64,000 nucleotides of DNA from CAYMSF01 sp964392985 (GTDB lineage: Bacteria > Verrucomicrobiota > Lentisphaeria > Victivallales > Victivallaceae), in assembly GCA_964392985.1 (NCBI GenBank), contig CAYMSF010000013.1:1-64000 (forward strand), given 5' to 3'. The position numbers were made by a program, and so were the translations under genes. Each line of letters begins with the position of its first letter. Position 1 is the stretch's first letter. Below, piece by piece: positions 17,182 to 25,410 of this stretch. Below the pieces are notes generated by a model that was given only the letters and a program-made list of their open reading frames with translations, ran no database searches and had not been told where the DNA came from.

Positions 17182-18771
17182 TTACGGCAGCAGCAGCGCG
17201 TCAATATAGTTATACTCGAATTCAGGCACGGTGTTCAATACAATATCGTCTATTTCGCGGGAAACAGCTATCATTCGCGTCATCGCTGTTGAATCGATGG
17301 CATTCTGGACCGCTCCGGCGAGAGAACTGTTGCCGATTATTTCCAGTCGTTCCGGAGCGATATCAGGAAGCATCCCGATTTTGACGGCATTCCGGTAGTT
17401 GATATATTGTGCGAATCCTCCCGCCAGATAGAGTTTTGTCAAATTTTCAAAAGAGAAACCCTGACAGCCGCAGAGGGTTTGTAAGCCGGAATAAACTGCG
17501 GCTTTGGCTTTGAGGATTTGTTCCAGATCTTTTTCGGAAATATAAATATCCGGACTGGAGCTGATGCGACAGGCGATAATTCCGTCATTAAGATTAATCA
17601 GATTACCTGTCCTTTTCAATAGTTCAACGTCAAATCTGCCCAGTTCATTTATCAGTCCGCAGTCACGCCCGTTGGCAATGAAGTCAATCATAGCGGAACC
17701 GCAAATACCGGTAGGTTTGATATTGCCGATGACTGCAAGCTGGTAATCAAGACGATGGTCAAAGCTGATATGTTCAATCGCCCCGGCCATGGCACGACAA
17801 CCACAACCGATGCCGGCGCCTTCAAACGCCGGTCCCGCGGCAGAAGCACATGAGAATAATTTTTTTCCGTCAAACAGCACAGTTTCGCAATTTGTGCCGA
17901 TATCCAGCAACGCGGCGACACCGGTTAATTCACTTATGCCGGAAACAACAACGCCGGCAACAATATCGCCGCCGATATAACCGGAAGCTGCTGGAACAGC
18001 TCTTACTATTGCGTCAGGCGCGACCGCAAGATTAAGTATTTCAGCCTTTACCGCCGGGAATATTTTCATTTCCGGTTCAAACGGCATTACGCCAATGCTG
18101 GCCGGTGAAATCCCTAAAAAAAGGTGAGTCATAACGGTATTGGCGGCGACACTCACCTGCTTGATTTCACTTTGCTCGCGACCGGCATCCAGGCAAACTT
18201 TCCGTAAGAGCGGATTGATGGTTTCTTCAATAACGCATCGTTGCAATTCAAGCAGATTTTCCGGACTTTCCGAGGCGTAAGAGATCCGGGAGATGACGTT
18301 ATCACCATAGCAGATCTGGTGGTTGTAATTTGATGCGGAACCGATGATTTCACCATGCATTGCGTCTAGTAGCGCGACCGCAACTGTGGTTGTCCCGATA
18401 TCTATGGCAACTGCCAGTCCGGACATGGCTGCATCGGCATGAAACGCTTTTACTTTATATTGATGTGAACTTTGTATTTTGGCAGAATTAACCAGTGATT
18501 TTGCGGGAACGAAGATTACTCCATCCTGGCTGAGAGCCTTAACTCTGCACGATTTTACTGTTCTAGGATGTCCGGAACGAATATTTATTATTTCATTTTC
18601 CAGTTGAAAATGTCCATGTTCAAGGAGTATTTCGCATTTTCCGCAAATGCCTTCACCGGAACAACGCAAATCAAGGAACAGACCTGATTCACGCAGCGCG
18701 TCTGCCAGTGACGCGAAACGTTCAGGTTGCTCCAATGTAATGGTGGAGAGGTCTTCTAGTTTTACCAGCAT
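17182..18771 (-). CDS. RamA-like corrinoid activation protein (2Fe-2S ferredoxin plus ASKHA/DUF4445)
   Basis: ATP-dependent reductive activator of corrinoid methyl-transfer proteins. The N-terminal ferredoxin domain has Cys37, Cys43, Cys46 and Cys75 (CSGEGICGKC plus KSC), the plant-type 2Fe-2S arrangement. From about residue 115 an actin-like ATPase domain follows, with VAIDIGTTTVAVALLDA as phosphate-1 motif, LDIGTNCETVLFDG as the second and a late LYLAGGFAQYIN. 529 residues is slightly shorter than many DUF4445 proteins. The corrinoid protein gene lies about 200 bases upstream in the same direction, past a terminator, which fits substrate and activator. Confidence 0.88.
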   Translation of the reverse strand: MLVKLEDLSTITLEQPERFASLADALRESGLFLDLRCSGEGICGKCEILLEHGHFQLENEIINIRSGHPRTVKSCRVKALSQDGVIFVPAKSLVNSAKIQSSHQYKVKAFHADAAMSGLAVAIDIGTTTVAVALLDAMHGEIIGSASNYNHQICYGDNVISRISYASESPENLLELQRCVIEETINPLLRKVCLDAGREQSEIKQVSVAANTVMTHLFLGISPASIGVMPFEPEMKIFPAVKAEILNLAVAPDAIVRAVPAASGYIGGDIVAGVVVSGISELTGVAALLDIGTNCETVLFDGKKLFSCASAAGPAFEGAGIGCGCRAMAGAIEHISFDHRLDYQLAVIGNIKPTGICGSAMIDFIANGRDCGLINELGRFDVELLKRTGNLINLNDGIIACRISSSPDIYISEKDLEQILKAKAAVYSGLQTLCGCQGFSFENLTKLYLAGGFAQYINYRNAVKIGMLPDIAPERLEIIGNSSLAGAVQNAIDSTAMTRMIAVSREIDDIVLNTVPEFEYNYIDALLLP

Positions 18772-18907
18772 ATTAAATTGTCATTTTATGGTTATCGGGC
18801 ACAATATACACGGTTCAACGCAGTTTGCAACACTTTTTTAAACCGGAGCATCATTCAAAAACCAGGTTAAAAACCTGCCTGAAATTTTAGTTTTCAGCAA
18901 CTTAATC

Positions 18908-18954
18908 AATAAAAGCTAAAACAGCATAACCCCGTTTTCATGGAGTTATGCTGT
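18908..18954 (-). terminator. rho-independent terminator after the corrinoid protein gene
   Basis: ACAGCATAAC at 18921-18930 and GTTATGCTGT at 18945-18954 form a 10-bp stem, extended by CC/GG with one mismatch, around a short loop. On the minus strand it is followed by TTTTAGCTTTT. It lies 18 bases after the corrinoid-protein stop and separates it from the activator gene. Confidence 0.75.
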
Positions 18955-18972
18955 CGAAAGTTATTGTGAAGA

Positions 18973-19590
18973 TTAAGCTTTCAGTAAGCTGTCAACCAGT
19001 TTGACGGCGCCGTTTGCGTCATCACTGTAACCGTCTGCGCCGATTTCATCAGCAAAAGCTTGAGTTACAGGAGCTCCGCCAATAATAATCTTGGCTTTGC
19101 CTTTGAAATTGTTGACGATTTCTTTCATATAGGGCATCGTGGTTGTCAACAATGCGCTGCATCCCAAAACTTGAGCGCCTTGTTCCAGCGCGGCTTTGTA
19201 TTTTTCAACATCGCAATTAACGCCGAGGTCGATTACATCATAACCGGCGCCTTTAAGCATAATTGCAACGAGATTCTTGCCAATGTCATGCAAGTCACCC
19301 TTTACGGTACCAATTGCAACTTTGCCCAATGACTTGCGTCCTGAACTTGCGAGTAACGGTTCAATTAAGGACAAACCAGCTTGCATCGCCCGCGCCGCAA
19401 TCAACAACTCCGGAACATAAACTTCGTTCTTAGAAAAGCGATCACCGATTTCACGCATCGCCGGAATCATACCCTTGTCAAGAATCGTATTGATGTCTTC
19501 TTTGCCATCAATAGCTGCTTGTACAATCGCCGACACATCGTTTCTCTTACCTGTCATCACCGCTTTCTTTAAAGCTTCGAAATCAATCAT
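18973..19590 (-). CDS. corrinoid (B12-binding) methyltransferase carrier protein
   Basis: Small corrinoid protein of the MtaC/MtbC/MttC type, which carries the methyl group on cobalt between two methyltransferases. It has an N-terminal helical cap domain (1-85) and a Rossmann B12 domain with the base-off signature GDLHDIGKNL (His101) and later the GGAPVT and DGYSDDA segments. I place the start at the ATG at 19590, preceded by GGAG nine bases upstream (205 residues); a longer frame from 19632 is less likely. It is divergent from an AraC regulator, with no substrate methyltransferase next to it, so the methyl donor is unknown. Confidence 0.9.
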   Translation of the reverse strand: MIDFEALKKAVMTGKRNDVSAIVQAAIDGKEDINTILDKGMIPAMREIGDRFSKNEVYVPELLIAARAMQAGLSLIEPLLASSGRKSLGKVAIGTVKGDLHDIGKNLVAIMLKGAGYDVIDLGVNCDVEKYKAALEQGAQVLGCSALLTTTMPYMKEIVNNFKGKAKIIIGGAPVTQAFADEIGADGYSDDANGAVKLVDSLLKA

Positions 19591-19689
19591 TTTAACCGTC
19601 TCCGCGTTAATGTTGTTTTGGAAAATATCCAATTTTTTCCATTATATTAATATTTTATCATGTTTTTTCTGCCGTTTCTTGTTTTATTT

Positions 19690-19714
19690 TGTTAATTTTT
19701 GCTCTATATTAACA
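19690..19714. promoter_or_regulatory. inverted repeat in the divergent corrinoid/AraC promoter region
   Basis: TGTTAAT and ATTAACA (7 bp, perfect) flank an 11-base spacer in the very AT-rich gap between the corrinoid gene and the AraC gene. This could be an operator for that AraC protein. AT-richness raises the chance of a random match. Confidence 0.3.
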
Positions 19715-19758
19715 TTATTTAATATTAAAGCTATATTTTTTATAAAGTAATATAAAAT

Positions 19759-20685
19759 ATGAAAATTAAAGAATTTGAAAACGATACTTTTATTGAGGGC
19801 GCTGTCGGTGCGAATGTTTCATTCCATTCTATAACCTGGAACCGGGGACGCCGGCAGGCGTTGATTCCCTCCGGCGGTAATATTAATTATCACTCTCTGC
19901 CACTTTCAGGAACAGTCCCGCACAGCCATGAATTTGCTGAAATAATTTTGATTTTGAGCGGTAAAATTTATCATCGAACGAACGGTGAGCGGCAGTTGCT
20001 CAATAAAGATTCACTCGTTTTTGTCCGCCCCAGCGACCGCCACGGTTTTGAACCGGTTGAAGAAAAACCCTGCGAAATGATCATTGTCGCTTTTCAATTG
20101 GAACTGTTTTTGACCTTAAGCCGTTATCTTGAAGATGATATGTTTCTACATAAGTTTACTGAACCGGTGTTGCCGCCGGTTTTTCAGCTTGACGGACATG
20201 AAGCGAATGAGTTGAGCACCCGGTTACTAACCATCAATTCCTCCAGCAATACATCGGCAGTCAGAAAGATTAAGATGAAAATTATTTTAGCAGACCTGTT
20301 TACCCGGTTCTTTCTCGATGAGGCGTATGCCCTTAAAGAACAGCGCATACCGCAATGGCTTGAGGATGTTTGCCAGAGAATGAGAAATCCTGAAAATTTT
20401 ATTAAGGGATTGAAACGGATGCAACATCTGGCTGGTTGCACCCCTGAACATTTATGCAAGTCATTTCGTCGCTATCTGGGCAAATCTCCCACAGAATTTA
20501 TCAATGAATTGCGCATAAACTATGCAGCCAGGCAACTTGCTGATGAAAGTGAAGAAATCAGCGGCATAGCTTATGACCTTCATTTTCAAAGTTTAAGCCG
20601 TTTCTACCATCTCTTCAAAAAATTTTACGGGGTATCTCCCGCCAAATATCGTTTGCGCGCCAAAACCGGAAAACGCATTATCTGA
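19759..20685 (+). CDS. AraC-family transcriptional regulator
   Basis: 308 residues. The N-terminal cupin domain has HSHEFAEIILILSGKI and a later RPSDRHGFEP. The C-terminal double helix-turn-helix is visible in HLCKSFRRYLGKSPTEFINELRI and GIAYDLHFQSLSRFYHLF. It is transcribed divergently from the corrinoid-protein gene and is the best candidate to control it, and perhaps the activator gene behind it. Its 3' end faces the GT-C-like membrane gene. Confidence 0.9.
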   Translation: MKIKEFENDTFIEGAVGANVSFHSITWNRGRRQALIPSGGNINYHSLPLSGTVPHSHEFAEIILILSGKIYHRTNGERQLLNKDSLVFVRPSDRHGFEPVEEKPCEMIIVAFQLELFLTLSRYLEDDMFLHKFTEPVLPPVFQLDGHEANELSTRLLTINSSSNTSAVRKIKMKIILADLFTRFFLDEAYALKEQRIPQWLEDVCQRMRNPENFIKGLKRMQHLAGCTPEHLCKSFRRYLGKSPTEFINELRINYAARQLADESEEISGIAYDLHFQSLSRFYHLFKKFYGVSPAKYRLRAKTGKRII

Positions 20686-20714
20686 TTGCCAAAAAGGCAA
20701 CAGTATATCTTTTA
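20686..20714 (+). terminator. short terminator-like hairpin between convergent genes
   Basis: TTGCC AAAAA GGCAA directly after the AraC stop, followed by a T-rich stretch (TATATCTTTTATTTC). The stem is only five base pairs, so it would be weak. Confidence 0.35.
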
Positions 20715-22739
20715 TTTCTTTTCGCTCGCAGCGGAAACTGACGCAATCGGACTGGCGGGGACAAAATAGAGCAACGAGCCGTTGTAGTTAACCGCTTCAA
20801 GCTTATAGTGTTCATAAATCCAGGCTGGAACTTTAGCTTTTTTGTCCGGAAATGCCGAGACAAAAAGCGGGAATTTTGCTATCTGCAATTCAATGAAAGT
20901 TCTTACTCTGTCTTTTTCCAGCAGTTGCTCAACCACACTGAAATTATCTATTCCAGCCCGCAATCCTGTTTCCGCATAATATACTCCCTGCATATCACTC
21001 AAGATATTCACAACTTTATTGTTCCCGGCATTTGCCAGAATAAATCTGACGTCGGCTTCCATCGGGTTGATTTGCTGCATTTCAATTATTCCATTCATTG
21101 TGCGCGAAATTCCTGACCCCAGACGGATTACATCAAATGGGAATGAGATGACCGCACAAATGGCAAGAAACAGCGCCGGGAATAAAAGAATTTTAAAGGA
21201 ACCGTCAATAAGTTTTGCTTTTGCGAGTCGTATCAGGCGGTCGGTAAAAATAAAAAGCATCATCATTGCCGGCCAGCATACGCCTGGAAGATTTAATATA
21301 TGCGACCGCCCTTGATAATAAGCAAATAAACCAATTCCCAGAACGGATAAAAATAAGCTTAATCGCGAGACTAAATTAAATTTACCAGCTGCGAAATCAT
21401 GAATACCCGCAGTCAGTCCCAGCACATATATCCCGGCAATAAAACACCACGCCGCGGGCATTCCCGGCATCGGCAGCATCATATAACCGCCACTGTAAAA
21501 TATATTCAGGTATCTCAGCAGCGATATCACCGGAGGCGGATTGCCATTGTCGATCCATAATAACGCAAATGTCAGGAACAGCGCAACCGAAAAACTGATG
21601 ACATATAAAACTATCAGTCTGAAAGCCTCTTTTTTGCCGGAAGTAAAAATAAATTCAGCAATCAATACCCCGCCGAATGCGCCGGCCGTTGCGATGCCGG
21701 AGTCAACATTCCACAATAATCCGCAACCCGAAATTGCGCCGCATACCGCCAGCCAATATTTCTGTTTACTGGTAATAAGCATGTAGTAACCCAGTAGCGC
21801 TATTGCCGGACCCAGCAGTCGTACGGGAAAATAGGCAAAATATGGGTCAAGCTTGAATGAACTGTTTTGATGCAGAAAAACACTCATGCCAAAGATGTAA
21901 AATAAAATCAACGCAAAACCAATTACCAAAATCTTGTTTTTAAGAATCCGGAACATGGTCCAGTAGATACAGAAAATTGCAACCATGTATAATATTCCCA
22001 TTATTATTGAAATATTGAATACTCCGGTTCCGGTCAGACTCAACAATGGCGCCAGCATTCTGCAGTAAAATCCGTAAATATGATAATCGTTGAGTCCGGC
22101 AACCGCCTGGGACAAGGCGTAAGAAACAATATTGAGATGATCATCGTATTCATTTACCAGCCGGTCTAGCGTATAGATGCGACAACATAAAATTTGCAAT
22201 AACGGTAATATCAACAATGCCGGCAGCAGTCCTTTTAATAAATAACGATTTAATTTTAACTTTATCGTCAGTGGGATTGCAATTGCCGTAATCAGGCAAA
22301 TCAAGCCGGTAATAAGCGGATTTTTCATTACCGGCGAAAATAGTACGGACAAAAATTGCGGATCAAAAATGAAATTTACCGCGGCAAGCAGAATCAGTAT
22401 CACCGAAATCGAAAAACTGTAATATCGACGATTCCGGGAGCAGTTTGCCACAGGTGCCATAATAGTTCGGATAATATTTTTGCAGCATAAAATTGAACCC
22501 CAGCAGAGTAATGGCGACAGGAGCACAACCGTGACAAATGTCGTGCGTTCCTGATATTCCGGGAATAACAAATTTTTAACCCGGGGAATGAATTCAGCGG
22601 CAATCCGGGCTTTTTCTTTTTCGTTTACTCCTGGAACAAGGTGAAAAATAATGCAGCCAATACAGCTAAGACAGAAAGCCGCAATCAGAAATTCAAATAT
22701 TATTGCAAATATCTCACGGGTTGAATCTTTTTTTATCAT
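20712..22739 (-). CDS. polytopic membrane protein, GT-C glycosyltransferase-like
   Basis: 675 residues with about a dozen hydrophobic segments and a soluble C-terminal domain (about 560-675). The layout matches GT-C-type glycosyltransferases: an acidic loop after the early membrane segments (NEYDDHLNIVSYALSQ), then a membrane core, then a periplasmic tail with a Rossmann-like segment (NAGNNKVVNILSDMQGVYYA). No specific family is recognised, and the acceptor and donor are unknown. It lies 21 bases downstream of the HEAT-tailed transporter in the same direction, so the two form an operon. Confidence 0.55.
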   Translation of the reverse strand: MIKKDSTREIFAIIFEFLIAAFCLSCIGCIIFHLVPGVNEKEKARIAAEFIPRVKNLLFPEYQERTTFVTVVLLSPLLCWGSILCCKNIIRTIMAPVANCSRNRRYYSFSISVILILLAAVNFIFDPQFLSVLFSPVMKNPLITGLICLITAIAIPLTIKLKLNRYLLKGLLPALLILPLLQILCCRIYTLDRLVNEYDDHLNIVSYALSQAVAGLNDYHIYGFYCRMLAPLLSLTGTGVFNISIIMGILYMVAIFCIYWTMFRILKNKILVIGFALILFYIFGMSVFLHQNSSFKLDPYFAYFPVRLLGPAIALLGYYMLITSKQKYWLAVCGAISGCGLLWNVDSGIATAGAFGGVLIAEFIFTSGKKEAFRLIVLYVISFSVALFLTFALLWIDNGNPPPVISLLRYLNIFYSGGYMMLPMPGMPAAWCFIAGIYVLGLTAGIHDFAAGKFNLVSRLSLFLSVLGIGLFAYYQGRSHILNLPGVCWPAMMMLFIFTDRLIRLAKAKLIDGSFKILLFPALFLAICAVISFPFDVIRLGSGISRTMNGIIEMQQINPMEADVRFILANAGNNKVVNILSDMQGVYYAETGLRAGIDNFSVVEQLLEKDRVRTFIELQIAKFPLFVSAFPDKKAKVPAWIYEHYKLEAVNYNGSLLYFVPASPIASVSAASEKK

Positions 22740-22760
22740 TGCAACTGCTGGTAATTGTTT

Positions 22761-24986
22761 TCAGTTATTTATGATTAAATGCTTATTTACCTTAACGAAC
22801 CCCAGTACATTCTTTAGTGGTATTAAGCAAATGAGCAACTCAACCGGGAGCGGTGTTTCACGATTAGCGTTGAGAAATGCTGCGATTTGTCCGGCATAAG
22901 GAACTTGTATAAGGTCGTAATTGTTAATCAGACGATCTATCAGTTCATGATTGGTTATCGAGCCGTTGTCTGCTTCCATAATTAGTTTTTTATCTGCTTC
23001 CGCTTTGGATAAATCATCGGATTCCTGCGAACAAAATTCGGCGAGATGAAGCAGCGCTTTGGCGCGGTCATTGGTGTAAAGTTTCAAAAACTGATAAATG
23101 GTGTCGCCCCGTCCCGCCAGATGGAACACGGAGTAAATGACTTCATAAAGAACTTTTTGCGGCAGATTTTTTGCTGCGGTTTTGTCCAGCAGCAGACGGA
23201 ATGATTCATCGTCAGCAATTGCTGTAATTGCAACGGCGCCCAAAGTGATCAGGCGTGGATTATCCGTTTCCCGGAATATCCGTTTGACTGCAGGATAGGA
23301 AACGGTATCGCGAAGCAATGCCAATGCCAGCATTGAATTTCCTTGCAGATATACATCGTCAGAATGTAGATGCTGCCGCAGTAACGGAATTGCCTCATTG
23401 ATACCGTTTTCTCCCGCTATCCGGGCAGCGATGTGTGCGGTGGTATATTCTCCGCCGGCAAGTTCTGCCATGACGGCGTTGACTGTTGCTTCACCAAACG
23501 GAATTTCTCCAAGAGCGGTCAACGCACGGCAACGCAACGAAAATGATGGTGAGTCAAGGTATGAAAGCAGCGCTTTTTCAGAGAGTCCGGATTTTATTTC
23601 AAGCAGCCGTTCGATATTTTCCTGTTCCTCGCTGGGATTGGCGACCTGTTTGATGCTGTACAGGTTGAATAGCGTGACAATATCTCTCGGGGCGAATGCC
23701 AGACCTAAAACTTCACTTACATTCCAGTCTGCCATGGGTTTAAGCCGTATAACTAAAATCAGTCCCGCCAGAAGCAACACGATTATAATCATAAAATAAA
23801 CTTTGAACATGTTAATTGGATTCAGGTCAAGGGTATTGAGGTATTTAAGAATGCCGCCACCAACAATTGAGCCGGTGAGTCCGGCGACAACACCTGAAAT
23901 TACATACATGGTTAGTGACGCAGCCACCATTTCTTTTTTTGGAATTGCGCACAGATAATAGTGTGTCATGGATACCCCTGTTCCAATTGCCGCCGCTCCG
24001 GCAAGAAAAAACAACCATACTATGTAATACCATTTGAAAGTATCTGGACAGTTTACCCACAGCATACACAATACAATCAACAGACAGTAAAAAAGAATTG
24101 CCAGCGGACGCGGGCCCGTTGCCTCTGACAGTATAGCAATCAAATAGGATGTGGCGACAGATCCGCCGATCTGTACCAAAGCAAATAGCAGCGCATGGCT
24201 GTCATCTATACCATAACCGCGTTTTAACGCCAACATTGAAATCGGGATGGTAAGGGTAACGGCGGCGCTGATGGCACAACTGGCTCCGAGCAGGCGCATC
24301 CGGATGGGGTCGCGCAAGGTTTTAAGTACATCGTCTAATACCGGTTTGCCGGCAGAGGTGCGGATTGCTTCAGTTTCATTGACCCTGCTGATATACCAGG
24401 TGGAAACAAAGCCTAAACATGCGCCGGTGATGATACTGCCTATGAAAACCCAGATGGACTGACTCCAACTCATTATTACGATGATCAATCCCAGCATAAT
24501 CAAGTTTGCCGTATAAAAATATCCAGTACTTTTTGAGGTGAATTTACCCCGGTTTGCGACTGTAGTGATTTCGCCCATCACTGGCTGCATACCAATGACT
24601 CCAACCGAACGGCAGGCATAGAATGCAAACGCCGCGATAAGAATAGTGAAAGTTGCGCCATCCGGCATTCCTAACCAGATGAATAATGGTGCTGTCGCCA
24701 CCAGTAGAATCGAAAAGTTACGTAATAACCAGCACAAGGAGATGGTTTTAATTGCTCCATGCCGCGCCATTAACAGTTTGCCCAGTGGCATACAGAAGAA
24801 GCTCAGGAACATCAATGAACCAAGAATTGAAACAGTGTAGTTTGGACAACCCAGTTTAATGGCAAACAGAATAATAATGGTTTCTCCAACGCAGATGTAG
24901 GAGAGACCATTAATAAAGTTGAACTTGATATAATTGCGCCGTCCTGCTTCCTGTTGCGAAAGCGACAGCACACCTGGAATAATCAT
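22761..24986 (-). CDS. major facilitator superfamily transporter with C-terminal HEAT repeats
   Basis: 741 residues. Residues 1-430 carry 12 predicted membrane segments of MFS type, with an N-terminal region (NFINGLSYICVGETIIILFAIKL) and the loop MARHGAIKTISL between segments 2 and 3. About 300 soluble residues follow, holding alpha-helical HEAT-like repeats (LRCRALTALGEIPFGEATVNAV, TTAHIAARIAGENGINEAIPLL, LQGNSMLALALLRD). The fused cytoplasmic repeat domain is unusual for a sugar or drug porter and suggests regulation or a protein partner. Transcription probably starts far upstream at about 25242. Confidence 0.8.
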   Translation of the reverse strand: MIIPGVLSLSQQEAGRRNYIKFNFINGLSYICVGETIIILFAIKLGCPNYTVSILGSLMFLSFFCMPLGKLLMARHGAIKTISLCWLLRNFSILLVATAPLFIWLGMPDGATFTILIAAFAFYACRSVGVIGMQPVMGEITTVANRGKFTSKSTGYFYTANLIMLGLIIVIMSWSQSIWVFIGSIITGACLGFVSTWYISRVNETEAIRTSAGKPVLDDVLKTLRDPIRMRLLGASCAISAAVTLTIPISMLALKRGYGIDDSHALLFALVQIGGSVATSYLIAILSEATGPRPLAILFYCLLIVLCMLWVNCPDTFKWYYIVWLFFLAGAAAIGTGVSMTHYYLCAIPKKEMVAASLTMYVISGVVAGLTGSIVGGGILKYLNTLDLNPINMFKVYFMIIIVLLLAGLILVIRLKPMADWNVSEVLGLAFAPRDIVTLFNLYSIKQVANPSEEQENIERLLEIKSGLSEKALLSYLDSPSFSLRCRALTALGEIPFGEATVNAVMAELAGGEYTTAHIAARIAGENGINEAIPLLRQHLHSDDVYLQGNSMLALALLRDTVSYPAVKRIFRETDNPRLITLGAVAITAIADDESFRLLLDKTAAKNLPQKVLYEVIYSVFHLAGRGDTIYQFLKLYTNDRAKALLHLAEFCSQESDDLSKAEADKKLIMEADNGSITNHELIDRLINNYDLIQVPYAGQIAAFLNANRETPLPVELLICLIPLKNVLGFVKVNKHLIINN

Positions 24987-24990
24987 TTTA

Positions 24991-25149
24991 CTATTTAATT
25001 TCCATTTTTAATTCTGCACAAGCATCATGCAAAATATATAAATCTGTTTTTCTGGCGGGCTGTAATGGACATAATGCTATAACAGAAAAGATGACGGCGA
25101 ACATCTGTGGCAACGAAAAGAAAAACCGGTTGATTCGTTTCTTTGGCAT
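24991..25149 (-). CDS. small ORF, 52 residues, in the leader of the MFS gene
   Basis: An ATG at 25149 opens MPKKRINRFFFSLPQMFAV and runs 52 codons to a TAG at 24991, four bases before the MFS start. The N-terminus is basic and is followed by a hydrophobic stretch (FAVIFSVIALC), so it could be a signal peptide, a one-pass membrane peptide or an uORF coupling translation to the transporter. No ribosome binding site is visible and no family is recognised, so coding is uncertain. Confidence 0.35.
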   Translation of the reverse strand: MPKKRINRFFFSLPQMFAVIFSVIALCPLQPARKTDLYILHDACAELKMEIK

Positions 25150-25248
25150 CTAATTTGAAAAGTCAGAATCAATCGCGGTTGAAATCTGGCTTTTATCGTC
25201 AATCAATAAGTCATGCATTACTGATCATCAGTCCAATTTATAGAGTAT

Positions 25249-25277
25249 AACATAACCAGTTGTAGCATTGATGTCAA
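25249..25277 (-). promoter_or_regulatory. sigma70-like promoter of the MFS/GT-C operon
   Basis: On the minus strand TTGACA (25277-25272), a 17-base spacer and TATGTT (25254-25249). The start point would lie near 25242, giving a leader of about 250 bases that contains the 52-residue small ORF. The palindrome TTATAGAGTATAA at 25238-25250 overlaps the -10 and start region. Confidence 0.6.
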
Positions 25278-25359
25278 GCGTATAGAGTAAAAGTTCCCGT
25301 TAGAACAGAACCAATAAGCAATATATACAATGTTTATTTGTATTCCAAAGAAAATTTAC

Positions 25360-25403
25360 GGATAAAATTATTAATCCGCATCCAAAATTAATTTGAATGC
25401 GGA
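25360..25403 (-). terminator. rho-independent terminator after the large glycoside hydrolase
   Basis: Directly after the stop at 25411 the minus strand folds into an 11-bp stem (CCGCATTCAAA with TTTTGGATGCGG, one U-G pair) around a TTAA loop, followed by TTAATAATTTT. It separates the hydrolase gene from the transporter operon's promoter. Confidence 0.6.
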
Positions 25404-25410
25404 CAATTAA

